From NCBI GenBank assembly GCA_017626555.1, contig JAGAIM010000001.1, positions 55,004 through 119,003 on the forward strand: DNA of 64,000 bases, given 5' to 3'. This document shows, one piece after another, positions 35,153 through 43,069 of this stretch; position 1 is the stretch's first letter; the number at the start of each line of letters is the position of its first letter. This DNA is from Bacteroidales bacterium (GTDB taxonomy: Bacteria; Bacteroidota; Bacteroidia; Bacteroidales; UBA932). Position numbers and translations under genes: made by a program. Under the pieces are notes generated by a model. The model was not told where the DNA came from. It saw only the letters and a program-made list of their open reading frames with translations, and ran no database searches.

Positions 35153-36054
35153 ATATGAAAAGAACGCTTTTTGTCGTGTTTGCGGCACTTTACATATTGA
35201 GCGGATGTGAGTATCATCCCTATTACGACGGTCAGAAATTTCGCCTTTACAGCAGCGAATACGGCCTTTTCGAGACTGATGGTGCGCATATATATGTGCC
35301 TCTGTACAGTGAAGAAGCCTACGTTTTCGAGTGTTATGGAGGAAAGGGTCAGCATCATACCGTAGAAATTGCGGATCCGGATATTCTTGGATATTCATAT
35401 ATTGAGAGTGCCGTGGATCAGCGACCTTTCGAGAGTCCGGGCATAGTTCCGGCCGGTATTTCGCTTCAACCTCAGAAATATGGTGACACGTCAATGACGA
35501 TTGCCGATGAGGATACAGGAGAATCTATTATGATCAATGTACATATCTGCGAGGCAGCCAAAGCAATACAGGTCTATGAAGGGTGCAACACGTTCGAGAC
35601 CAATACCGTCCTGTCATTCAGGTATGCTGCCCAGGATGATATAGTGCATTTCTGCCGCGGGAACGTCAGCAGAAGGGAACTGGAGTATATTGCAGAGGGG
35701 AAATATGAATTTGTGGATATAGATGGCCTTCTTCATCTGCAACTGACCTATCCGGCCGACGAGGAAGGTAAATTGTCTGCATCAGGGAAGGACACCGTGA
35801 AACTATATCAGATCCAATATAGAGATGGCTATTCCTATGCCCCGGAGTCTATGATGATTATGCTCAATATGCAGGCCTATCCTATTCAGACGCGCTCAGC
35901 GTATAATATAGTCGAGCCTGGAAATTATCATACGAGATTCCGGTTCGTCGATGTCACGGATATCGATCCTTCTACCCTGGATCAAATAGACGGGGATATG
36001 GAGATTTTCTATGCCTACAGTGCCGAAATGATACCCTGGATTCTTGAACAATAA
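35149..36054 (+). CDS. Hypothetical lipoprotein, cassette 2
   Basis: The 301-residue product has a lipoprotein signal (VFAALYILSGC, Cys20) and a beta-rich body with no recognised domain. It overlaps the DUF4249 stop by 4 nt (ATGA) and takes the same third position as the lipoprotein at 31127, though the two do not look alike. Its stop codon overlaps the left arm of the structured repeat at 36053. It ends the operon that starts at 25995. Confidence 0.75.
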   Translation: MNMKRTLFVVFAALYILSGCEYHPYYDGQKFRLYSSEYGLFETDGAHIYVPLYSEEAYVFECYGGKGQHHTVEIADPDILGYSYIESAVDQRPFESPGIVPAGISLQPQKYGDTSMTIADEDTGESIMINVHICEAAKAIQVYEGCNTFETNTVLSFRYAAQDDIVHFCRGNVSRRELEYIAEGKYEFVDIDGLLHLQLTYPADEEGKLSASGKDTVKLYQIQYRDGYSYAPESMMIMLNMQAYPIQTRSAYNIVEPGNYHTRFRFVDVTDIDPSTLDQIDGDMEIFYAYSAEMIPWILEQ

Positions 36055-36153
36055 AAGATCCAAGGCTGTACAGTAAGGCGGCATTGGCTCCCGAAAAGGG
36101 AGGGCACCCACGATAGTGGGGAGGACCGCCGGCTGTACAGCCTTGGATCTTTT
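36053..36153. repeat. Structured multi-hairpin repeat, copy A (bidirectional terminator)
   Basis: Perfect 21-nt arms (36053-36073 and 36133-36153) start with AAAAGATCC and end with GGATCTTTT. Inside is a GGCGG/CCGCC stem and two hairpins: CTCCC-GAAAA-GGGAG and CCCAC-GATA-GTGGG. The stretch 36075-36146 is identical to 54229-54300. It separates convergent genes and ends in T on either strand, so it can terminate in both directions. Confidence 0.9.
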
Positions 36154-36169
36154 ATGTATTTGATGGATA

Positions 36170-37804
36170 TTATCTGTACTGAGCGAACTCGATATCCTTA
36201 GCAGCCCTTGCAGCAAGTTTCTCGCAAGCCTTTACAGCCTCGAGGTTAGTTGCAACAGCAGATGCATTGCCCTGACGTGCAGCAGCAACAGCGCGGAGAT
36301 ATGCAGCCTGAGGGCACTCGCACTTGAGAGCGGCAGCAGGAGCGTTGTTTCCGTTGAGGAGAGCAACGAGAGCGGCATTGTAACCATCCTTGCCTGCAAG
36401 TTTTGCAGCAGCATCCTTGTAGTTTCCATTAAGAACATCGATCACAGCCATATTCTCCTTTGCAGTCTCAGTGCCTGCAGCAGCGAAATATCTGTTAGCC
36501 TGAGCATACTCACCCTCACGGAGAGCGATTACACCCATTGCGTTGTTCCAGTCAGCATCCTGCTCGCACTTGTCAAGAGCCCTCTTAGCCTTTCCGTTCT
36601 CGTCCATATTGAGATAAACGACTGCGAGGTTGTACTGTGCAGCGTTGCTGTTGAACTTGTCAGCAGCCTTCTTATAGAGTTCAGCCTTCTGCTCGTTCTC
36701 CTTTACGAGAGTAGCGGCACGGAGGAGTGCAGTCTCGTCAAGAACGTCGATGTTCTCCTCGATGAGTTGGAGAAGTTCTGCGTTGGTGTAGTTCTGATAC
36801 TCTACGTTAGCGATGAATCTTGCACGACGGAGTTCAGGAAGAACCTCTTTTGCAAGAGTCTTGAAGATAGATGACATATTCTTGATCTCCTTCTCGCGGA
36901 CAGCAGGATCGCTGTACATAGAAAGAACGCGGATGATGAGTTCCTTGTCCTCGATGTCAGAAGCAGCAACAAGTTCCTGGAAGCCTTCCCAGTCCTCAGC
37001 GATGCTTGATACATTTACCGGACCCTCAACCTCGTGCTTCTTTGTCACCTTGCCGAAAGCCTTCTCTGCAGAAGCAGAACGCTTGTCTGAAAGTTTTGCA
37101 TTCTCGTCTTCCTTACCGTCTGGTGAAGCGTATGCAACGATGTCAGTACCTACGAGAGTCTTGCGCTCGTTAGCCTTGATCTCGTCGAGAGCAGCCTGGA
37201 AGTCCTTGATTGACTGTGACTTGAGTTGGCTGTTTCTTACATTTGCACTGTTGATCTGATAAAGGATCTGACCCTCTGCAGTCTGCTTGATGATCTCCTG
37301 GTAGCCGTCAGCCTTAAGATCCAACTTACCCTTCTGGCAAACGAGCATATAAGTGGTGTTTGCTCCGTCAGCAACCTTTCTTGTAGGGAGGTCGGCATAC
37401 TTTGCCTTGTGGCTTACTGTACCGCGAAGTTCGAGGTAGCACTTCTCCATACCTGGAACATACTGGAACTTCACTTTCTTGGTAACGGTTGCGCCCTCTG
37501 AAGGAACTACTTCGAAGTTGTCCTTTACCTTCTCGCCCTGGAACATAAATGACTCCATAGCAACTTCTCCACCTTCGTAAACGATGACAGGGACTACCTC
37601 GAGGATAGCCTTAGGATGGAAATAATCCTCAGGATAAGTAACGGTAACGTCAGCATTGATTTCTCCGCCGACAACCTCAAGGACAGCCGGATTGCACTTT
37701 ACAATGACATTCTCAGCCATCTTTGCCATCTTTTCTGGTGAGCCGCAGGAAACGGCTGCGATGCCGAGAACGGCAACAGACAGTAATTTAGCGATTTTCT
37801 TCAT
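36170..37804 (-). CDS. TPR/OmpA-like envelope lipoprotein
   Basis: The 544-residue lipoprotein has signal KLLSVAVLGIAAVSC, a beta domain (VKCNPAVLEVVGGEINADV), an OmpA-like segment (VGTDIVAYASPDGKEDENAK, LSDKRSASA) and a C-terminal array of TPR-like helices (AAQYNLAVVYLNMDENGKAK and following). I chose the ATG at 37804 to give a proper signal; an earlier in-frame ATG at 37858 would add a non-signal-like leader. The OmpA-like part may contact peptidoglycan. Codon use looks optimised, so it is probably abundant. A -7 element (37875-37882) lies upstream. Exact role unknown. Confidence 0.85.
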   Translation of the reverse strand: MKKIAKLLSVAVLGIAAVSCGSPEKMAKMAENVIVKCNPAVLEVVGGEINADVTVTYPEDYFHPKAILEVVPVIVYEGGEVAMESFMFQGEKVKDNFEVVPSEGATVTKKVKFQYVPGMEKCYLELRGTVSHKAKYADLPTRKVADGANTTYMLVCQKGKLDLKADGYQEIIKQTAEGQILYQINSANVRNSQLKSQSIKDFQAALDEIKANERKTLVGTDIVAYASPDGKEDENAKLSDKRSASAEKAFGKVTKKHEVEGPVNVSSIAEDWEGFQELVAASDIEDKELIIRVLSMYSDPAVREKEIKNMSSIFKTLAKEVLPELRRARFIANVEYQNYTNAELLQLIEENIDVLDETALLRAATLVKENEQKAELYKKAADKFNSNAAQYNLAVVYLNMDENGKAKRALDKCEQDADWNNAMGVIALREGEYAQANRYFAAAGTETAKENMAVIDVLNGNYKDAAAKLAGKDGYNAALVALLNGNNAPAAALKCECPQAAYLRAVAAARQGNASAVATNLEAVKACEKLAARAAKDIEFAQYR

Positions 37805-37874
37805 TTCTATTGTTTTTATTTGGTTTTGGTTTGCATAATGATTCTTTTGCTTACACAAAAGGGCATAATCCTCG

Positions 37875-37882
37875 CAAAGATA
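37875..37882 (-). promoter_or_regulatory. -7 promoter element (TATCTTTG) for the TPR/OmpA-like gene
   Basis: The reverse strand reads TATCTTTG; a start near 37868 would leave a leader of about 64 nt. It is back to back with the promoter at 37936. Confidence 0.5.
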
Positions 37883-37935
37883 ATCATATTTTTATATTTT
37901 TGTGAGAAGCAGTAACATATTTTCAACCCTTTTCG

Positions 37936-37943
37936 TAACTTTG
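37936..37943 (+). promoter_or_regulatory. -7 promoter element (TAACTTTG) for the sigma-54-type regulator operon
   Basis: TAACTTTG is followed by TCCCGTT and the ATG at 37951, only 7 nt away, so the mRNA should be leaderless or nearly so. Confidence 0.6.
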
Positions 37944-37950
37944 TCCCGTT

Positions 37951-39171
37951 ATGACGAATCAGGAACTTCAAAGTTTAAAGAATAAATATGATATAATCGG
38001 CAACGACCCGGCTCTCAACCGTGCGCTTGAAGTGGCTGTCGCTGTTGCTCCGACCGATATCACTGTGCTTGTTACAGGAGAAAGCGGTGTCGGTAAGGAA
38101 AACATACCTCGCATAATTCATCAGAACAGTCCACGCAGGAGAGGAAAATATTTCGCTATAAATTGCGGAGCCATTCCGGAAGGAACGATCGACTCGGAAC
38201 TCTTCGGACACGAGAAGGGTTCGTTTACCGGTGCCCACGAGATGCGTCGTGGCTATTTTGAAGAGGCAGACGGAGGTACCATATTCCTTGATGAGATCGG
38301 TGAACTTCCGATGGCATCGCAGGCCAAACTTCTCAGGGTGCTTCAGTCCGGAGAATTCATAAGGGTGGGTTCTTCCAAAGTGCTCAAGACTGATGTAAGG
38401 GTCATTGCGGCGACAAATGTGAACCTTTTCCACGCTGTGTCCAAGGGAAAATTCCGCGAAGACCTCTATTACAGACTTAATGCTGTCAATATAATTATGC
38501 CGTCGCTGCGGGAACGTCCGGGTGATATCAATCTGCTTTTCCGTAAATTTGCATCTGACTTTTCTGCCAGATATGGATTCAGCAAGGTGTCTCTTACTGA
38601 AGATGCTTCCATTCTTCTCAGAAAATACAGGTGGCCGGGCAATATCAGGCAACTCAAGAATGTAGCCGAGACCATTTCCGCCCTTGAATCCGGAAGAATG
38701 TCGCCAGGTTCCGACAAATGCGTGATTGATGTGGATGTGCTTGCGCGCTATATCCCGAGGGAAGAGCCGAACCTCCTGCCTGCCGCTCCGTCCCATCAGG
38801 AATCGCCGGAGAGTTCTGCGGAAAGAGAGGCTATAATACGTTCCATTTTCCAACTCAAGCAGGATGTGGAATATCTTAAGGATATAGTGACGAAGGCAGG
38901 ACTGACCAGAAGTTCGGCTCCCGCTATCGCACCTCCTGAATCATCTCAGATGTCAGTGCATCAGGAGGCTCCGAAGGATGTGTATGAATATGATGATCCC
39001 GAGGATCAGGAATACGATGTCCAGGAGCCGGAGGATATGTCCATAAAGACATCGAATATGGAACTCATAGCCAAGGTTCTTGAAAAGCACGGGGGGAACC
39101 GCAAGGCGGCTGCTGCTGAACTTGGCATTTCGGAAAGGACTCTGTACAGAAAGATAAAGAATTTGAAATGA
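37951..39171 (+). CDS. Sigma-54-dependent transcriptional activator without receiver domain
   Basis: The 406-residue protein has an AAA+ sigma-54 interaction domain from the start (Walker A GESGVGKE with Lys49; GSFTGA loop at 90-95; Walker B GGTIFLDEI at 108-116), a Pro/Glu-rich acidic linker (about 270-350) and a Fis-type helix-turn-helix at the C-terminus (NRKAAAAELGISERTLYRKI). There is no receiver or sensor domain, and the loop is GSFTGA rather than GAFTGA. It is the first gene of an operon with lptE, a TPR gene and secG, an arrangement I recall from other Bacteroidales. It may be controlled by a partner protein; targets unknown. Confidence 0.9.
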   Translation: MTNQELQSLKNKYDIIGNDPALNRALEVAVAVAPTDITVLVTGESGVGKENIPRIIHQNSPRRRGKYFAINCGAIPEGTIDSELFGHEKGSFTGAHEMRRGYFEEADGGTIFLDEIGELPMASQAKLLRVLQSGEFIRVGSSKVLKTDVRVIAATNVNLFHAVSKGKFREDLYYRLNAVNIIMPSLRERPGDINLLFRKFASDFSARYGFSKVSLTEDASILLRKYRWPGNIRQLKNVAETISALESGRMSPGSDKCVIDVDVLARYIPREEPNLLPAAPSHQESPESSAEREAIIRSIFQLKQDVEYLKDIVTKAGLTRSSAPAIAPPESSQMSVHQEAPKDVYEYDDPEDQEYDVQEPEDMSIKTSNMELIAKVLEKHGGNRKAAAAELGISERTLYRKIKNLK

Positions 39172-39701
39172 TGACAACAAAAAGAACAATATGGGCAAGC
39201 ATCTGTGCGGCGCTTGCATTGGTGGCTGCGATGCCTCTGCTTCAGTCCTGCGGTATATATTCGTTCACAGGAACATCGATTCAGCCAGATGTCAAGACCG
39301 TGACAGTCAATTACTTCGAGTACCTGGCTCCGAAGGTGAATCCGTCTCTCAGCAATATGCTTACAGAGGCTATGCAGGAGAAATTCATCAAACTCACGAA
39401 ACTCGAACTCGTGGATATTGACGGAGACCTTGAAATCATAGGCGCGGTGACCGGATATGATGTCAAGGCTACAGCCATCACAGCCAATGAACAGGCTGCG
39501 CAGAACCGCCTGACAGTGACGGTTAAGATTGAATTCATAAACAGGAAATATCCTGAGGAAAGCCAACAGAACAAGTCTTTCTCGGCATATCAGGATTTCG
39601 ATGCGTCACAGTCTCTTGATGCGGTTGAGGCTACTCTCTGCGAGGATATCGTGGAGCAGTTGTGCGAGGATATTTTCAACGGTACGGTTGCTAACTGGTA
39701 A
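39168..39701 (+). CDS. lptE: LptE-family LPS-assembly lipoprotein
   Basis: The 177-residue lipoprotein (ALVAAMPLLQSC, then GIYSFTGTSIQPDVKTVTVN) resembles LptE, the plug of the LptD outer-membrane LPS translocon. Family-like features are the early GIYSFTG and the beta/alpha body (NMLTEAMQEKFIKLTKLELV). Its ATG overlaps the regulator stop by 4 nt. In the outer membrane it should help insert lipopolysaccharide. Confidence 0.87.
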   Translation: MMTTKRTIWASICAALALVAAMPLLQSCGIYSFTGTSIQPDVKTVTVNYFEYLAPKVNPSLSNMLTEAMQEKFIKLTKLELVDIDGDLEIIGAVTGYDVKATAITANEQAAQNRLTVTVKIEFINRKYPEESQQNKSFSAYQDFDASQSLDAVEATLCEDIVEQLCEDIFNGTVANW

Positions 39702-39702
39702 T

Positions 39703-40302
39703 ATGAGCGGATATATTGACATAAAGAAACTTACGCTTGACGAACTTACAGGTGTGGTCAATCTGTACCCTTGGTTCGGAGGTGCGAGGAAGGAACTTTG
39801 CGAAAGGATGAGCAGAATGGGCAGTTGGGGGGAATCCCAGTATGCCGATGCCGCTCTGTATATCGGAGCAAGGGGCAAACTCTCGGATATGATGCGCTCT
39901 TCGCGTAAAGAGGACTGGACGGATGCCGATGTTGAAGAACTCCTGAAGTCCTATATTGTGGAGCAGGAGGCGGCGACACCTGCAGTCTCCGGTGCAAAGC
40001 GCAAAGTGTATGCCGGGGTGGGTGACTATTTCTCACAGGATGAGTATGAGAAGGTGCGCAGGACAGATGATAATGTGTTCTCACGTTATGCAGCCAAGGC
40101 AAGGCAGGGAAAGACTTCGGCGGAGGAAGGAACGGAGGTCGAATTTGACATATATACCGAAACTCTGGCCCGGATTTATCTCGAACAAGGCTATCCGGAG
40201 CAGGCAAAAAGCATTTATTCCAAACTAATTTTGGCATATCCAGAAAAAAATGCTTACTTTGCAGCCCTTATTCAAAAAATTGACGAATTAAATCAGTATT
40301 AA
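39703..40302 (+). CDS. Small TPR-like protein between lptE and secG
   Basis: The 199-residue product begins MSGYIDIKKLTLDELTGVVN. A charged middle (EYEKVRRTDDNVFSRY) precedes a C-terminal TPR-like pair of helices (TETLARIYLEQGYPEQAKSI, LILAYPEKNAYFAALIQKI). There is no signal peptide. The ATG at 39703 lies 1 nt after the lptE stop. Function unknown; proteins of this kind are found at this position in related genomes, from memory of the gene order. Confidence 0.78.
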   Translation: MSGYIDIKKLTLDELTGVVNLYPWFGGARKELCERMSRMGSWGESQYADAALYIGARGKLSDMMRSSRKEDWTDADVEELLKSYIVEQEAATPAVSGAKRKVYAGVGDYFSQDEYEKVRRTDDNVFSRYAAKARQGKTSAEEGTEVEFDIYTETLARIYLEQGYPEQAKSIYSKLILAYPEKNAYFAALIQKIDELNQY

Positions 40303-40306
40303 CGAT

Positions 40307-40663
40307 ATGAACGTACTTTTTACAGTTTTGACAGTGCTTGTGCTTATCGCAAGCGTTCTCATTACACTCATCGTGCTTCTCCAGAACGGAAAGGGAGGCG
40401 GACTCGCAAGCAACTTCACAGCAGGTAACCAGACTTTCGGTGTACGCCAGACAGCCGATATCCTTGAGAAGATCACTTGGGGACTTGTAATCTTCATCTT
40501 CGTGCTTTCAGTGGCTACAACATTCTCTCTCGGCAACAAGGGAGCAGAGGTTGATTATACTGAAAAACTCGAGACTGAGGCTGCTGCTCCTGTATTCCCA
40601 GAGGCAGTTCAGGAGGCTCCTGCAGTATCTGCAGAGACTCCGGCAGAGACTCCTGCTGAGTAA
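40307..40663 (+). CDS. secG: Preprotein translocase subunit SecG
   Basis: The 118-residue protein has two transmembrane helices (VLFTVLTVLVLIASVLITLI and WGLVIFIFVLSVATTF) with the conserved SecG loop LLQNGKGGGLASNF between them. A Pro/Ala/Glu-rich tail with repeats (SAETPAETPAE) follows. It is part of the SecYEG channel in the inner membrane and the last gene of the operon begun at 37951. Confidence 0.95.
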   Translation: MNVLFTVLTVLVLIASVLITLIVLLQNGKGGGLASNFTAGNQTFGVRQTADILEKITWGLVIFIFVLSVATTFSLGNKGAEVDYTEKLETEAAAPVFPEAVQEAPAVSAETPAETPAE

Positions 40664-40679
40664 TTGAGCCGCTTGTCCG

Positions 40680-40754
40680 GCTGACATTTTGTCAGCAGTA
40701 CAGGATTGGAATACATTTTGACCTATAGCCGTCTGTTCTTCGGATCAGACGGCT
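40680..40754 (+). terminator. Two hairpins after secG
   Basis: GCTGACA-TTT-TGTCAGC (40680-40696) and AGCCGTCTG...CAGACGGCT (40727-40754, 10-nt loop) lie in the 147-nt gap between secG and clpB. Neither has a clear T-run, but the second is followed by TATTG. Likely termination of the secG operon. Confidence 0.5.
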
Positions 40755-40810
40755 TATTGTGCATTCTGCAGTCCGGAGAAGTATGAAAGAAAATTTTAAA
40801 ACGGACAAAT

Positions 40811-42985
40811 ATGGCAGAAAACAAGTTTGAAAACCTCAGCAGGTTTGCTGTCAATCTTAATGAAAGGGCAGCGCAAGGAAAACTCGACCCTGTGATCGGC
40901 AGGGATGAGGAAATCAGAAGAGTCCTTCAGATCCTCAGCAGAAGGACCAAGAACAATCCGATATTGGTGGGTGAACCGGGAGTGGGCAAGACTGCGATAT
41001 CGGAAGGAATCGCACAGAAGATTGTTGATGGAGATGTTCCGGAGAATCTCAAAAGCAGGAAAATATACTCTCTTGATCTGGGAGCCCTTATTGCAGGAGC
41101 GAAATATCAAGGTGAGTTTGAGGAAAGGCTCAAAGGTGTCGTCAAAGAAGTGGTTGACAGTGAGGGAGAAGTGATCCTTTTCATTGACGAGATCCATACT
41201 CTTGTCGGTGCCGGAAGAACATCTGGGGCGATGGATGCTTCCAATATCCTCAAACCTGCTCTTGCGCGAGGTGAACTCAGGACAATCGGCTCCACCACCC
41301 TCGATGAGTATCAGAAATATTTCGAGGCGGACAAGGCTCTTGAACGCCGTTTCCAGATGGTGATGGTGGATGAGCCGTCCCCGGCCGCTTCCATTTCCAT
41401 AATGCGAGGACTCAAGGAAAGATATGAGAACCATCATAAGGTGCGTATAGAGGACGATGCCCTCATAGCAGCCGTGGAACTTTCTCACAGATACATCACG
41501 AACCGTTTCCTTCCGGACAAGGCCATAGACCTTGTGGATGAAGCAGCATCCAAACTACGTCTGGAGATGAATTCCGTGCCGGAGCCTATTGCGGAACTTG
41601 ACAGCCGCATCCGTCAGTTGGAGATAGAAAGAGAGGCTATCAAGCGCGAAGGCGTGTCTCTGAAAATGGATAAGATAAAGGAAGAACTGAAGTCGCTTAA
41701 TGCCGAAAGGGATGATCTGCGTCGCCGTTGGGATGAGGAGAAGGGCATTCTGTCCGAACTTCAGATCCAGCGTCAGAAGATGGAAGACTATAAGATAGAG
41801 GCACATAATGCGGAGCGTGCAGGAGATTATGGCAAGGTGGCAGAGATCCGCTACGGCAAGATGGCCGAGGCTCAGAAGAAGATAGATGAACTTACTGTCC
41901 GTCAGGCTTCCATAAAGAATCCTATCATCACAGAGGCTGTCACTCCGGAGGACATCGCGGAGGTTGTTGCGAAATGGACGGGTATTCCGGTACGCAGGAT
42001 GCTTGAGAGCGAGAGGGAAAAACTGCTTCGTATGGAGGCCGAACTTCACAAGAGGGTTGTAGGGCAGAATATGGCCATCGAGGCCGTCGCTGATGCAGTC
42101 CGTCGTTCCCGTGCAGGACTGCAGAATGAGAAACGTCCGATCGGATCCTTCCTCTTTATGGGTACGACCGGAGTAGGAAAGACAGAACTGGCCAAGGCTT
42201 TGGCTGAGTTCCTTTTCAATGACGAGAATATGATGACCCGTATCGATATGAGCGAATATCAGGAGCGTCATTCGGTAAGTCGTCTTGTAGGAGCGCCTCC
42301 GGGATATGTAGGCTATGATGAGGGAGGACAATTGACCGAAGCCGTACGTCGCAAGCCTTATTCGGTGGTGCTTCTGGACGAGATAGAGAAGGCTCATCCT
42401 GATGTGTTCAACACCCTTCTGCAGGTACTGGACGATGGCCGTCTGACCGACAATAAAGGCCGCACCGTGGATTTCAAGAATACAATCCTCATTATGACCT
42501 CCAATGTCGGTGCCGACATCATCCAGAGTTATATGGAACGACTCCCCGTGGAATCTGTCATTCCGAGCGAGAGAAGCGAGTCGAGTGAATCTCTTCGCCA
42601 GAGTATGCTTGCAGAATGTCGTTCCGAAGTTCTCGAGGTACTCAAGAGGACAGTCCGTCCGGAGTTCCTCAACAGAATAGATGAGGTGATAATGTTCGAG
42701 CCTCTCTCCCAGACCGATATCCGTGACATCCTCAGGATGCAGATGCGCGATCTTCAGGAGAAACTCTCTGAAAACGGAGTCTCCGTCGAGTTCACATCCG
42801 GCTTCGAGGAATATATGAGCACCAAGGGATATGAGCCGGCATACGGAGCCCGTCCGATCAAAAGACTTATGCAGAAGGAACTCATCAATATCCTCGCAAA
42901 GTCCATCCTCGACGGCCGTGTCCACCGCGACTCCACCATCCTCATCGATGTCCTCGACGGGCAGATCGTTGTGAGTGACAAGTAA
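40811..42985 (+). CDS. clpB: ClpB disaggregase lacking the N-terminal domain
   Basis: The 724-residue AAA+ disaggregase has both nucleotide-binding domains (Walker A GEPGVGKT and GTTGVGKT) and the coiled-coil middle domain ([20 protein letters not shown] to about residue 375). It starts at the end of the usual N-terminal linker, [20 protein letters not shown], so the roughly 140-160-residue Clp_N domain of typical 860-residue ClpB is absent. The upstream gap of 147 nt holds hairpins and no remnant of it. Residues 583-597 ([15 protein letters not shown]) derive from a dispersed repeat at 42557. Cytoplasmic; works with the DnaK system. Confidence 0.93.
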   Translation: MAENKFENLSRFAVNLNERAAQGKLDPVIGRDEEIRRVLQILSRRTKNNPILVGEPGVGKTAISEGIAQKIVDGDVPENLKSRKIYSLDLGALIAGAKYQGEFEERLKGVVKEVVDSEGEVILFIDEIHTLVGAGRTSGAMDASNILKPALARGELRTIGSTTLDEYQKYFEADKALERRFQMVMVDEPSPAASISIMRGLKERYENHHKVRIEDDALIAAVELSHRYITNRFLPDKAIDLVDEAASKLRLEMNSVPEPIAELDSRIRQLEIEREAIKREGVSLKMDKIKEELKSLNAERDDLRRRWDEEKGILSELQIQRQKMEDYKIEAHNAERAGDYGKVAEIRYGKMAEAQKKIDELTVRQASIKNPIITEAVTPEDIAEVVAKWTGIPVRRMLESEREKLLRMEAELHKRVVGQNMAIEAVADAVRRSRAGLQNEKRPIGSFLFMGTTGVGKTELAKALAEFLFNDENMMTRIDMSEYQERHSVSRLVGAPPGYVGYDEGGQLTEAVRRKPYSVVLLDEIEKAHPDVFNTLLQVLDDGRLTDNKGRTVDFKNTILIMTSNVGADIIQSYMERLPVESVIPSERSESSESLRQSMLAECRSEVLEVLKRTVRPEFLNRIDEVIMFEPLSQTDIRDILRMQMRDLQEKLSENGVSVEFTSGFEEYMSTKGYEPAYGARPIKRLMQKELINILAKSILDGRVHRDSTILIDVLDGQIVVSDK
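42557..42593 (+). repeat. Dispersed GTCATYCYGAGCG repeat inside clpB
   Basis: The coding stretch opens GTCATTCCGAGCGAGAGAAG and ends GTGAATCTC, the same pattern as the intergenic repeats at 52582 and (inverted) 47385. It is read in frame as clpB residues 583-595. Confidence 0.75.
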
Positions 42986-43003
42986 TCCCCTGTGCGTCAG
43001 CGT

Positions 43004-43051
43004 CTTACGTAAAATGCCTGCTGTAAATCTACAGCAGGCATTTTACGTAAG
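43004..43051. terminator. Bidirectional hairpin terminator, GCCTGCTG repeat copy 3
   Basis: Perfect 22-nt arms (43004-43025 and 43030-43051) enclose an AATC loop. The stem core AAAATGCCTGCTGTA matches the other two copies. It lies between the convergent clpB and fimbrillin/FISUMP genes and is followed by a GTAAGTCTATGAGTGATAG tail as in copy 2. Confidence 0.85.
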
Positions 43052-43069
43052 TCTATGAGTGATAGGCGG

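Noticed and set aside
40622-40663. Tandem repeat in secG (GCAGAGACTCC units)
   Set aside because: It encodes the low-complexity SAETPAETPAE tail that is common in SecG proteins; not a separate element.
41555-42925. A 456-codon open frame on the minus strand opposite clpB
   Set aside because: It mirrors the codon structure of clpB, has no recognisable domain or signal and no promoter; antisense shadow of a highly biased gene.
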